From: Crenothrix sp. D3
GTDB taxonomy: Bacteria > Pseudomonadota > Gammaproteobacteria > Methylococcales > Methylomonadaceae
NCBI GenBank assembly: GCA_002134785.1
Contig: MBQZ01000025.1
Location: 1-37,508 of the forward strand
Length of the DNA: 37,508 bases
Direction of reading: 5' to 3'
Shown: piece after piece, positions 8,914 through 17,181 of the stretch
How positions within the stretch are numbered: the first letter of the stretch is position 1
How the letters are laid out: the number at the start of each line of letters is the position of its first letter
Translations under genes and position numbers: made by a program
Notes under the pieces: model-generated
What the model saw: only the letters and a program-made list of their open reading frames with translations
Databases searched by the model: none
What the model was told of the DNA's origin: nothing

Positions 8914-10074
8914 GTGAGCGATAATTTTAGTTTTACATCTGAATCCGTATCAGAAGGGCATCCAGACAAAGTTGCCGATCAAATTTCTGATGCAGTTCTT
9001 GATGCCCTGTTAGCACAAGATCCAAAATCACGCGTAGCGTGTGAAACCTTAGTCAAAACAGGCATGGTTGTGTTAGCGGGTGAAATCACCACTAACGCGT
9101 GGGTGGATTTTGAAGCTCTAGTTAGAAAAGTCGTTTGTGAAATCGGTTACGATAACGGCGAAATTGGTTTTGATGGCAACAGTTGCGCAGTATTAAACGC
9201 GATTGGCAAACAATCGGCTGATATTGCAATGGGTGTTAATGAAGATGAAAACCACGAGCAAGGCGCGGGCGACCAAGGCTTAATGTTTGGTTATGCCAGC
9301 AATGAAACCGATGTATTCATGCCAGCTCCGATTACTTATTCTCATCTGTTGGTACAACGTCAAGCCGAAGTACGCAAAAACAAAACTTTACCTTGGTTAC
9401 GTCCTGACGCAAAAAGCCAAATCACTTTCCGCTACGAAAACAACAAACCTGTTGCCATTGATGCGGTAGTGTTATCTACCCAACATTCGCCAGAAATCAG
9501 TACCAAAGCACTGCATGAAGCTGTCATGGACGACATTATTCTGCACGTTCTGCCCAAAGAATGGTTACACAAAGATACTAAATACTTTATCAATCCAACA
9601 GGTCAATTTATCATCGGTGGACCCGTGGGCGATTGCGGCTTAACAGGTCGTAAAATTATCGTTGATACATACGGCGGTATGGCAAGACACGGCGGCGGCG
9701 CGTTTTCTGGCAAAGATCCCTCAAAAGTAGACCGTTCAGCAGCTTACATGGCACGTTATGTAGCAAAAAATATTGTTGCCGCTGAACTTGCAGAACGTTG
9801 TGAAATTCAAGTGTCTTACGCGATTGGTGTTGCTGAACCGACTTCAATCACAGTTGAAACCTTTGGTACAGGCAAAATTTCCGAAGACCGTTTAGTGCAG
9901 ATTATTCGTGATGTGTTTGATTTAAGACCTAAAGGCTTAATCGCTCAACTGGACTTGTTAAGACCCATTTACTTACCGACTGCCGCGTATGGGCATTTTG
10001 GACGTAATGAAGACAGCTTTAGCTGGGAAAAAACCGACAAAGTTGATGAATTAAAAGCAGCCGCTGGCTTATAA
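8914..10074 (+). CDS. metK: S-adenosylmethionine synthetase MetK
   Basis: A 386-residue enzyme that makes SAM from methionine and ATP in the cytoplasm. Diagnostic motifs are GHPDK near the N-terminus, [12 protein letters not shown] in the middle and [22 protein letters not shown] near the glycine-rich phosphate-binding loop. The start is GTG at 8914, because GAGAGG (8901-8906) is seven bases upstream and the protein then begins [19 protein letters not shown] as in relatives. An upstream TTG at 8899 in the same frame overlaps this ribosome site and is unlikely. The next gene, ahcY, removes the SAH that SAM-dependent methylation leaves, so the two form a SAM-cycle pair. Confidence 0.97.
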   Translation: MSDNFSFTSESVSEGHPDKVADQISDAVLDALLAQDPKSRVACETLVKTGMVVLAGEITTNAWVDFEALVRKVVCEIGYDNGEIGFDGNSCAVLNAIGKQSADIAMGVNEDENHEQGAGDQGLMFGYASNETDVFMPAPITYSHLLVQRQAEVRKNKTLPWLRPDAKSQITFRYENNKPVAIDAVVLSTQHSPEISTKALHEAVMDDIILHVLPKEWLHKDTKYFINPTGQFIIGGPVGDCGLTGRKIIVDTYGGMARHGGGAFSGKDPSKVDRSAAYMARYVAKNIVAAELAERCEIQVSYAIGVAEPTSITVETFGTGKISEDRLVQIIRDVFDLRPKGLIAQLDLLRPIYLPTAAYGHFGRNEDSFSWEKTDKVDELKAAAGL

Positions 10075-10083
10075 CCTTCTATC

Positions 10084-10120
10084 GTAGGTTGGGTTGGGGT
10101 GAGCTAAGCTTATCCCAACA
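10084..10120. repeat. Palindromic repeat, GTAGG-TTGGGTT type, copy 2
   Basis: After GTAGGTTGGG, the segment TTGGGGTGAGCT (10094-10105) pairs with AGCTTATCCCAA (10107-10118) with two G-U pairs. The same lead-in is found near 37278, and a related element lies at 5058. It starts 9 bases after metK and might also serve as its 3' hairpin. Confidence 0.7.
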
Positions 10121-10179
10121 AACACTCTTTTCATCTGGGGCTTGCATAGCCCAAAAATTTACTAATGGGAGGAAAATTT

Positions 10180-10248
10180 ATGTCTATAACAAACACTAAA
10201 GTTCACGCTGGGGTTCACATAGCTCCCCTAAACTTCCATATTTTCTAA
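10180..10248 (+). CDS. Possible 22-residue leader peptide before ahcY
   Basis: An ATG at 10180 follows a near-perfect ribosome site (GGGAGGA, 10167-10173, seven bases from GGAGG to ATG) that is stronger than that of ahcY. The frame runs 22 codons (N-terminus [13 protein letters not shown]) and stops at 10246-10248, eleven bases before the ahcY ATG, where AAAGAGA also provides the ahcY ribosome site. This spacing suggests translational coupling or a leader peptide. GGGAG (10167-10171) and TATG (10179-10182) can pair with CTCCC (10223-10227) and CATA (10218-10221), which could hide the ribosome site. There is no known homologue to my knowledge. A non-coding leader with chance coding is the alternative. 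Confidence 0.4.
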   Translation: MSITNTKVHAGVHIAPLNFHIF

Positions 10249-10259
10249 AGAGACACAAC

Positions 10260-11549
10260 ATGACTCAAGATTACAAAGTTGCCGACATCGCCTTAGCTGA
10301 TTGGGGACGTAAAGAAATCAACATCGCCGAAACCGAAATGCCAGGTTTAATGGCATTACGCGAAGAATTCGGTGCGGCACAACCGTTAAAAGGTGCACGC
10401 ATTGCGGGCTGTCTACACATGACCATTCAAACAGCTGTGCTGATTGAAACTCTGACTGCACTCGGTGCAACTGTGCGTTGGTCATCATGCAACATCTTCT
10501 CTACCCAAGACCACGCTGCGGCAGCCATCGCAGCGGTGGGTATTCCTGTCTTCGCATGGAAAGGCGAAACCGAAGAAGAAGCTGAATGGTGTATTGAACA
10601 AACTATCATCGCGCCAGACGGTTGGAGACCCAACATGATTCTGGATGATGGTGGTGATTTAACCAACATGATGTCTGACAAATTTCCTGAATTAATGGCA
10701 GATGTGAAAGGCTTATCCGAAGAAACCACGACTGGCGTATTGCGTTTGTACGAACGTGTTGCTAAAGGCACATTGTTCGTTCCTGCGTTCAACGTCAACG
10801 ATTCAGTCACTAAATCAAAATTCGACAACTTATACGGTTGCCGCGAGTCTTTAGTTGATGGTATCAAACGCGCTACTGACGTGATGATAGCGGGCAAAAT
10901 CGCTGTTGTTTGTGGTTATGGTGACGTGGGTAAAGGCTGCGCGCAATCCTTACGCGGCTTAGGTGCAACGGTCTTAATTACTGAAATTGACCCGATTTGT
11001 GCATTACAAGCAGCAATGGAAGGCTACCGCGTAGTGACTATGGAAGAAGCGGCTCCGATTGCTAACATCTTCGTCACTGCCACAGGCAACTACCACATCA
11101 TTACGCACGCCCATTTATTGGCGATGCGTGATCAAGCCATCGTCTGCAACATCGGTCATTTTGATTCTGAAATCGAAATCGCGGCGTTACGTCAATATAC
11201 TTGGGAAAACATCAAACCCCAAGTGGATCACGTCATTTTCCCTGACGGTAAACGTATCATCGTGCTGGCAGAAGGTCGTTTAGTCAACTTAGGTTGTGCG
11301 ACAGGTCATCCAAGTTTCGTGATGTCCAATTCATTCTGCAACCAAGTATTAGCGCAGATGGAATTGTGGGCAAATGCTGCAAGCTATGAAAACAAAGTTT
11401 ATATCTTACCGAAAAAATTAGACGAAAAAGTAGCCCGTTCACATTTAGCACAAATCGGTGTGCAATTAACGCAACTAACCGCAGAACAAGCCGCTTATAT
11501 CAACGTTCCTGTTGAAGGCCCTTACAAGCCAGATCATTACCGTTACTAA
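10260..11549 (+). CDS. ahcY: S-adenosylhomocysteine hydrolase AhcY
   Basis: A 429-residue NAD-dependent enzyme that splits SAH into adenosine and homocysteine. It shows the substrate-binding start [15 protein letters not shown], the block [21 protein letters not shown], the catalytic region with [21 protein letters not shown], the NAD-binding Rossmann loop [20 protein letters not shown] and the C-terminal family ending [10 protein letters not shown]. Its length is that of the short bacterial/eukaryotic form. It follows metK and a short putative leader ORF and is closed by a strong terminator. A canonical SAH riboswitch core was not recognised upstream. Confidence 0.97.
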   Translation: MTQDYKVADIALADWGRKEINIAETEMPGLMALREEFGAAQPLKGARIAGCLHMTIQTAVLIETLTALGATVRWSSCNIFSTQDHAAAAIAAVGIPVFAWKGETEEEAEWCIEQTIIAPDGWRPNMILDDGGDLTNMMSDKFPELMADVKGLSEETTTGVLRLYERVAKGTLFVPAFNVNDSVTKSKFDNLYGCRESLVDGIKRATDVMIAGKIAVVCGYGDVGKGCAQSLRGLGATVLITEIDPICALQAAMEGYRVVTMEEAAPIANIFVTATGNYHIITHAHLLAMRDQAIVCNIGHFDSEIEIAALRQYTWENIKPQVDHVIFPDGKRIIVLAEGRLVNLGCATGHPSFVMSNSFCNQVLAQMELWANAASYENKVYILPKKLDEKVARSHLAQIGVQLTQLTAEQAAYINVPVEGPYKPDHYRY

Positions 11550-11558
11550 GTAGTTGAT

Positions 11559-11590
11559 AAGTGTATCCCTTGGTTAAGGGATACACTTTT
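11559..11590. terminator. Bidirectional terminator between ahcY and rnfH
   Basis: AAGTGTATCCCTT (11559-11571) and AAGGGATACACTT (11576-11588) form a perfect 13-bp stem with loop GGTT and a short T tail. The genes on both sides converge here. Confidence 0.85.
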
Positions 11591-11594
11591 ACCG

Positions 11595-11870
11595 TTAATT
11601 TTTAGCCGCTCGTTGTCGTCTCGCCTCTTTAGGGTCGTTGTGTAATGGGCGATAAATTTCTACTCTATCACCTGCTTTTAACAGTTGATTTAGCTCACAC
11701 AGTTTGCCAAAAATACCCACAGCAGTCAGTCCCAATGCAGGAAACCGCATCAATAAACCAGAGTGATTAATAGCTTTTTCTACCGTCGAATTTTCAGGCA
11801 AACTAAGCACGATAAGCACTTGCTGCTCAGGCGTGGCATAAGCCACCTCAACATTGATTAATTCAGGCAT
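11595..11870 (-). CDS. rnfH: RnfH/RatB family ubiquitin-like small protein
   Basis: A 91-residue protein of the UPF0125/RnfH (YfjF) family, which has a beta-grasp (ubiquitin-like) fold and no settled function. Family features are INVEVAYATPEQQVLIVLSLP at the start, GIFGKLCELNQLLKAGDRVEIYRPL in the second half and the ending DPKEARRQRA. The ATG at 11870 overlaps the last eight bases of ratA, as in the ratA-ratB pair of E. coli. The longer frame, which reaches 11972, only adds residues overlapping ratA. Translational coupling with ratA is likely. Confidence 0.92.
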   Translation of the reverse strand: MPELINVEVAYATPEQQVLIVLSLPENSTVEKAINHSGLLMRFPALGLTAVGIFGKLCELNQLLKAGDRVEIYRPLHNDPKEARRQRAAKN

Positions 11871-12297
11871 ACACTTGTTTCGCTCGACTAGTAAAAGAAC
11901 TGACCATCGTGTTACAGATTTGATTAAACACTGCCCCAAACGCCAGATTAGCCAACACCCCTGACATTTCAAATTCTAAATCCAGCGAAATTTTACTTGC
12001 ATCTTCGCGTAACGGCATAAAATTCCACACGCCATCCAAGCGAGAAAATGGACCGTTGAGTAACGAAATAGTCATGCTTCCGCCTTGGTCTATACGATTG
12101 CGCGTAGAAAAGGTTTTATGAAAACCCGCTTTTGCAATTAACAATTCCGCTTCAAAAAAATCGGCTTCACGTTTCAGAATTTTCGCACCTCCACACCACG
12201 GTAAAAATTGTGGATAGGCTTCAACATCATTCACTAAATCAAACATTTGTTGCGCTGAAAATTTAACTAAAGCACTTTTATGAATCACCGTTGACAT
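11863..12297 (-). CDS. ratA: RatA/Coq10-like START-domain protein
   Basis: A 144-residue member of the polyketide cyclase/START superfamily (COQ10 group). It begins with MSTVIHKSALVKFSAQQMFDLVNDVEAYPQFLPWC, which matches RatA/YfjG. E. coli RatA has been described as a toxin that blocks 70S association, whereas eukaryotic Coq10 binds ubiquinone, so a quinone-chaperone role is a fair alternative. The internal AELLIAKAGFHKTFSTRN and the ending VNQICNTMVSSFTSRAKQVY-like helix agree. The ATG shares one base with the stop of the upstream transporter (TAATG), and rnfH overlaps its end. The smpB gene that often neighbours ratA is not here. Confidence 0.92.
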   Translation of the reverse strand: MSTVIHKSALVKFSAQQMFDLVNDVEAYPQFLPWCGGAKILKREADFFEAELLIAKAGFHKTFSTRNRIDQGGSMTISLLNGPFSRLDGVWNFMPLREDASKISLDLEFEMSGVLANLAFGAVFNQICNTMVSSFTSRAKQVYA

Positions 12298-13652
12298 TAC
12301 AGCACCCCTACAACGTGTAGAAAAATTAACAATACACCTGCTGGCGCAACATAACTAATCAACACTTTCCATACTTTATATTGCTCATTAGGCAACGCCA
12401 ATTCTTGCTCAGTATGCTGTTGTTTCATCATCCAACCCGCAAACACAGCAATTGCCAAACCGCCAGCAGGCAGCATGATATTAGCGGTCAAACCATCAAT
12501 TAATTCAAACAGTGTGTGTCCAAAAAAGCGAATATCTGCCCAACGATTAAAGGAAAACACCGTCACAAATCCCAACGCCCACGCCACTAAACCCGCTCTC
12601 ACACAGGCTTGATCGCGGGTCATTTCCTTACTTTCTATCAACCACGCCACCGCAGGTTCAATCAAGGCAATGGAAGAAGTCAACGCGGCAACCACCAACA
12701 TGACAAAAAACAACACGCCAAACAACCAACCACCCGTCATATTTCCAAAGGCAATCGGCAAGGTTTCAAACACCAAACCAGGCCCTGAATCAGGCTGTAA
12801 GCCATTGGCAAACACGATAGGAAAAATCGCTATCCCCGCTAATAACGCCACAATGGTATCAGCACTGGCAACAATAATAGTGGACTTAGCAATCGACACG
12901 TTTTTAGGCAGGTATGCACCATAAATCATCATCGTTCCCATGCCTAAACCCAGACTAAAAAACGCTTGCCCTATTGCTGTCAACACTACTTTACCCGTAA
13001 TTTTGCTGAAATCTGGGCTGAATAAAAAATGCAGCCCTTGCTGATAACCACTAGTCGTCATTGCATAAGCAACCAACAAAAACAGCATGATAAACAACAA
13101 GGGCATCAACATCTGCACTGTTTTTTCTAAGCCATTACGAATGCCTTTAGACACAATAACCATCGTTGCCAACATAAAAAACGAATGCCAAAAAATAAGC
13201 CGTAGCGGACTACTGATAAACTCAGAAAACATCTCACCTGTTTTTTGTGCATTACTGCCGAAAAAATCCCCCATCACAGCTTTCAACGTATAAGCCGAAG
13301 CCCAACCCGCAATCACACTGTAATACGATAAAATCAAAAACCCCGCAATCATGCCCATCCACGCCAAATACTGCCAACGCGTATCCGCGCCTGCTTCCTG
13401 CGTCAACGTTCGCATCGTATCGACTGGATTTTGCTTAGCACGTCGTCCCAACATGGTTTCTGCCATCATAATAGGAATCCCCATTAACACCACACACAGC
13501 ACATACACCATCACAAACGCACTACCGCCATTCTCCCCCGCGATATAAGGGAACTTCCAAATATTCCCCAGCCCAACCGCTGAACCTGTTGCCGCTAAAA
13601 TAAATGCGAAACGAGATGACCATTCGCCGTGTTGTGATTGTTTATCTATCAT
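12297..13652 (-). CDS. Sodium-dependent transporter, NSS (SNF) family
   Basis: A 451-residue inner-membrane protein with about eleven to twelve hydrophobic segments. The first segment has the NSS signature GSAVGLGNIWKFPYIAGENGGSAF, which shapes the sodium and amino acid sites in LeuT-like carriers. It would import an amino acid or related amine with Na+; the substrate cannot be read from sequence. The start chosen is ATG at 13652, preceded by AGGGA at good spacing, giving MIDKQSQHGEWSSR. A frame to 13703 adds 17 residues without support. It is joined to ratA by a one-base overlap, an unusual operon partner. Confidence 0.92.
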   Translation of the reverse strand: MIDKQSQHGEWSSRFAFILAATGSAVGLGNIWKFPYIAGENGGSAFVMVYVLCVVLMGIPIMMAETMLGRRAKQNPVDTMRTLTQEAGADTRWQYLAWMGMIAGFLILSYYSVIAGWASAYTLKAVMGDFFGSNAQKTGEMFSEFISSPLRLIFWHSFFMLATMVIVSKGIRNGLEKTVQMLMPLLFIMLFLLVAYAMTTSGYQQGLHFLFSPDFSKITGKVVLTAIGQAFFSLGLGMGTMMIYGAYLPKNVSIAKSTIIVASADTIVALLAGIAIFPIVFANGLQPDSGPGLVFETLPIAFGNMTGGWLFGVLFFVMLVVAALTSSIALIEPAVAWLIESKEMTRDQACVRAGLVAWALGFVTVFSFNRWADIRFFGHTLFELIDGLTANIMLPAGGLAIAVFAGWMMKQQHTEQELALPNEQYKVWKVLISYVAPAGVLLIFLHVVGVL

Positions 13653-13970
13653 AAGGATTCCCTTTAAAACGTACTGTGTGAGTAATGCTGAGTAAAATAA
13701 CAAAAATATTCGTTTTCGTCAGTTTTAAAAATTAGTTCAGGGCTTTCAAAAACGCATACTGACTTTCATAATCGCTGATAAAGCTCCTAATGTACCTACT
13801 AAACGTGTCAATGATTAAAATAATGACGGCTTTATCGGCGTATTCCCAATCAAGAGATAGTGAATAGACTCAATAGGATGCCATTACCAAGGATTGATAC
13901 ATGATGCTATCACTTAGGCACCTTACGCGTTAAGATACCTAAAAACTTTTGTTTAGAGACTGATAAAAAT
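13653..13970. other. AT-rich intergenic region with long inverted repeat
   Basis: No gene is seen in these 318 bases between divergent genes. CGCTGATAAAGC (13773-13784) and GCTTTATCGGCG (13829-13840) are complementary over 12 positions with one G-T pair, around a 44-base AT-rich interval that can fold further (GTCAATGATT..AATGAC). The block could be a structured leader, a miniature element or a terminator remnant. Promoters for both neighbours must lie here, but none stands out. Confidence 0.5.
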
Positions 13971-15479
13971 ATGAATAAAATAAAACTGCTCTATGTGGAA
14001 AATGTCATCATTCGCAAAACAACACCCGTTCAGCAGAAATTAACATTTTTTATGCAGGTAGAAAATATTGATTATGCTAAACAAATTGACGTTATTTGGG
14101 CAGGTGAAGAAGGCATTTGGCAAATATTACCTGCTGAATATCACAGTATGTTAGGACATGACAAGGAATATTGGTCGGCAAGTATTACCCTTACCCTAAC
14201 AGAAACACAATTGCTTGCAGGCAATATTAAGTTTAGTTTACGTTATCAGGTATTAGATGAAGAATATCTTGATAATAATAATAAGCACAATTATTTTAGC
14301 GCGGCAGATTCTGGTATTAGATTAACCAATAATCAACGGATACAAAATATTGGTTTTCAAAATTATTTATATGATAATCAGAAAACAATATCTATATCTG
14401 CTGTAGTACACCGATCTTTTAATGCAAATAGCGTTATCATCCATTGGACAACAGATAATTGGCAAACAATAACAAAAACGCCGTGTCATTTTAAAAGAAA
14501 TTATTGGGATACTACCTTCTCAAGTAATGCCAGAAATCCAAATCAATACGGCACGCAACTTTGGACAGCAAGTATTCATGACAGTAACTTAGGTAAATTA
14601 CAATATGTCATCAGTTGTGAAAATAAGCGGCATAAAATACTGTGGGAAAATAATGAAGGTCATAATTATTTTTTTCCACAACAGCAACTAAAGGTTTTAA
14701 TATTAAACTTACATTGTTATCAAGAAGAAAATCAGGATGAGAAATTCACTAAAATTGCTAAAACAATTAATGAATTAGAGATTGATATTATTTGTTTGCA
14801 GGAAGCTGCTGAATATTGGCGTGATGGGCAAGGCGATTGGGAATCAAATGCTGCAAAAATTATCAATGACCGCTTAACAAATCCATTTTATATTCATTAT
14901 GACTGGTCGCATTTAGGCTTTGATAAATATAGAGAGGGTGTGGCTATTTTAAGTCGTTATCCCTTATCTAATCACGAAGCCCAATATGTATCGGATAGTC
15001 ATGACGAATATAATATTAATTCTAGGAAAGTGGTAAAAGCACGCGTTGATGTCCCTTACATTGGCTTTATTAATGTATTTTCTGCACATTTAAGTTGGAT
15101 GGAAGGTGGTTTTAAGTCGCAATTTCAACGATTACAACAATGGGCTGATATTAATAATAGTGATGATATTAAAGCAACCTTATTATGCGGCGATTTTAAT
15201 ATTACAGCAGGTACAGAAGGTTATGGGTTTGTGATTGATTCATGCGACTATGAAGATCAATTTTTAGCGGTTAATGAACACGGTATATTTGATAAAATAT
15301 TCAGAGTCAATGATGCGCATTGGCAAGACCTATTAGCCGATGATTACCGAATTGATTATATTTTTATGAAAAAAAACAGTCAATTAAAGGCAGTCTCCGC
15401 AAAAGTTATTTTTACCGAACAAAATTATGGGCGAGTATCAGATCATTTTGGTTACTTAATGACATTTGAAGCTCTTTAG
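13971..15479 (+). CDS. Tandem CBM21 plus endonuclease/exonuclease/phosphatase hydrolase
   Basis: A 502-residue protein without signal peptide or membrane segment. Residues ~8-110 and ~125-235 each resemble a CBM21 starch/glycogen-binding module; they end in EEYLDNNNKHNYF and ILWENNEGHNYF, like the WDNN.xxNY ending of that family, and the second has TTDNWQT. Residues ~240-502 are an EEP (DNase I/exonuclease III/sphingomyelinase) domain: N246 in LILNLH, E278 in ICLQEAA, H373 in FSAHLSW, D408 and N410 in CGDFNITAG, D462 in RIDYIF, and S490-D491-H492. All key residues for Mg-dependent phosphodiester cleavage are present. Substrates could be nucleic acid, a phospholipid or a phosphorylated glycan. 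The ribosome site is weak, and a PLD-like gene follows after 25 bases. Base use is clearly more AT-rich than in sbcDC. EEP call 0.85, CBM21 call about 0.7. Confidence 0.82.
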   Translation: MNKIKLLYVENVIIRKTTPVQQKLTFFMQVENIDYAKQIDVIWAGEEGIWQILPAEYHSMLGHDKEYWSASITLTLTETQLLAGNIKFSLRYQVLDEEYLDNNNKHNYFSAADSGIRLTNNQRIQNIGFQNYLYDNQKTISISAVVHRSFNANSVIIHWTTDNWQTITKTPCHFKRNYWDTTFSSNARNPNQYGTQLWTASIHDSNLGKLQYVISCENKRHKILWENNEGHNYFFPQQQLKVLILNLHCYQEENQDEKFTKIAKTINELEIDIICLQEAAEYWRDGQGDWESNAAKIINDRLTNPFYIHYDWSHLGFDKYREGVAILSRYPLSNHEAQYVSDSHDEYNINSRKVVKARVDVPYIGFINVFSAHLSWMEGGFKSQFQRLQQWADINNSDDIKATLLCGDFNITAGTEGYGFVIDSCDYEDQFLAVNEHGIFDKIFRVNDAHWQDLLADDYRIDYIFMKKNSQLKAVSAKVIFTEQNYGRVSDHFGYLMTFEAL

Positions 15480-15504
15480 CTAAAATAATAATAAAGGTGA
15501 TGGT

Positions 15505-17106
15505 ATGCAACAAATAGCTGAACATTATGCTAAGCCAGTGCAAGGCGAATTAGGACGTTCATTTGCACGAGTTAATGATTTTAATCATCAATTTTTTCTG
15601 CGTTGGGGAAAAATAGACTTTGAACTATTTCATGGTGATAAAATTAATTTAAAAGTAATTCTAAAAGTCCATCGTAACCATAATATTTGCGAAACTTATA
15701 TTGTTGATACCGATGCGTATGACGTTAAATGGAACACCCACAAACGTAAGACCAGAGATTTTTATATCCATCCTGTTTCTAATTCTTTTGGTCAAATAAC
15801 GTGTGTAAAGTTTTCCTTTATTATTCATAAAGATAACCACTCAATTCCTTCACAAAAAGAATATATCTTTATGGACTGGGGGCAATTACATAGCGATTCA
15901 AATACTCATCAATACCGAGAAATAAATAGCCAACATTCAACCACCAACCATTATCGAACCTATGAGCTAAACGCTCATGAATTACAAAGTGATGTGAATT
16001 GGATTAATCATCATTTTGACTCATTACAATTATTTCCTAAGTTTACAAAGGGGCAGCCTCATCACCCTTATCATCCAAAAAGTTATATTCACGAAATGAT
16101 AGATAAGGTAACGCACTGTAAACGAGAGCATCCTGAGAAACTTTGTACAATTAAAGTTAGTGTGGATTGTATTGATGATGCAGATTTTACCACTCACTTA
16201 GTTCATGCGAGTCAACAAGGCGTATGGGTGCAATGTATTGTTGATTGGCGAAAAATGACACTCACTAATAGCGATAATTATGCACGTTTAAAACGTGCGG
16301 GGGTTGAATTACTTGGTGTGGTTTGTACGCCAGTTCACCATTTGATTGAAGTTGATCCCGATATGCACACTAAATTCATTATCTTTAATAACGAGGATTG
16401 TATCTTAGGGTCATTTAATATTACCTTTGATCGCTGGGGATCAAATTGGGAATCAGGCATGACTTTTCATTCTAAAGGCGTCAGTCGATTACTCGATAAT
16501 ATTTTTCAAAGCCAACGCGGAGGGGTTATTCAAAAATATGGTATCGACCCCTACAGTCAATTTAATCTACTGTATACCTTTGGCAGACACGTCATGAGTA
16601 ATGGTGAAAATTACCTTCCCCATCATGCTATTTTGGCTGAAATTAACCGTGCTAAACATTCAATTAAAATTAGTTTATTTTTGATTGGTGATTTATTAGG
16701 TAAATATAATGAAAGTGTCATTTGTGCCTTAATTAATGCCAAAAACAGAGGTGTTTATGTGCATATTTTATTTAATGGCCATTTAGCCAGACAAGGACGA
16801 ATTGGTATTGAACGCACGATGGAAGAAGAATTAAATAGACCACTGTTACCTGCTATTGAGAGATTAAAATCATCAGGTGTAAAGGTAGGACTCGTTTACG
16901 GGCAAGATGATCATTCAGTACCTTATTCGCCTATTCATTCTAAATACTGCATTATTGATGATTATATTGTTATCGATGGTAGTTTTAATTGGTATAACAC
17001 CTCCGTTTTTTCACATGATTTAATCGTTATTGCCGCAAACCGCGAAGTTGCAAAACCTTATCTCTATGAATTTGAACGTATACAGCAAGTATTTAGGATT
17101 TATTAA
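15505..17106 (+). CDS. Phospholipase D-like (HKD) protein with unknown N-terminal domain
   Basis: A 533-residue soluble protein. Residues ~195-345 and ~365-525 form two PLD-like halves. The second has a textbook motif, H478-S-K480-x4-D485 followed by G492-S-F-N495-W. The first reads H288-T-K290-x4-N295, then G302-S-F-N305, so its usual Asp is Asn. PLD enzymes cleave phosphodiesters through a covalent phospho-His. The G-S-F-N-W form resembles nuclease and cardiolipin-hydrolase-type members as much as lipases. Residues ~20-125 are rich in beta-prone stretches and match no family I can name. It has a good ribosome site (AAGGTG) and follows the EEP gene by 25 bases, so the two are probably one operon. 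There is no export signal. Confidence 0.82.
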   Translation: MQQIAEHYAKPVQGELGRSFARVNDFNHQFFLRWGKIDFELFHGDKINLKVILKVHRNHNICETYIVDTDAYDVKWNTHKRKTRDFYIHPVSNSFGQITCVKFSFIIHKDNHSIPSQKEYIFMDWGQLHSDSNTHQYREINSQHSTTNHYRTYELNAHELQSDVNWINHHFDSLQLFPKFTKGQPHHPYHPKSYIHEMIDKVTHCKREHPEKLCTIKVSVDCIDDADFTTHLVHASQQGVWVQCIVDWRKMTLTNSDNYARLKRAGVELLGVVCTPVHHLIEVDPDMHTKFIIFNNEDCILGSFNITFDRWGSNWESGMTFHSKGVSRLLDNIFQSQRGGVIQKYGIDPYSQFNLLYTFGRHVMSNGENYLPHHAILAEINRAKHSIKISLFLIGDLLGKYNESVICALINAKNRGVYVHILFNGHLARQGRIGIERTMEEELNRPLLPAIERLKSSGVKVGLVYGQDDHSVPYSPIHSKYCIIDDYIVIDGSFNWYNTSVFSHDLIVIAANREVAKPYLYEFERIQQVFRIY

Positions 17107-17181
17107 GTTCACAACATAACGTCATAACTTGAGAAACCTATTGTAATTTAGCTATAGCATCACTACACCACTATCATCATT

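Noticed and set aside
10075-10259. SAH riboswitch upstream of ahcY
   Set aside because: The conserved GAGG(A/G)GCGCUGC-like core and its partner were not found; only a repeat and a short ORF are visible.
13971-17106. Toxin-antitoxin module
   Set aside because: Both proteins are large enzymes, and neither resembles a small antitoxin.
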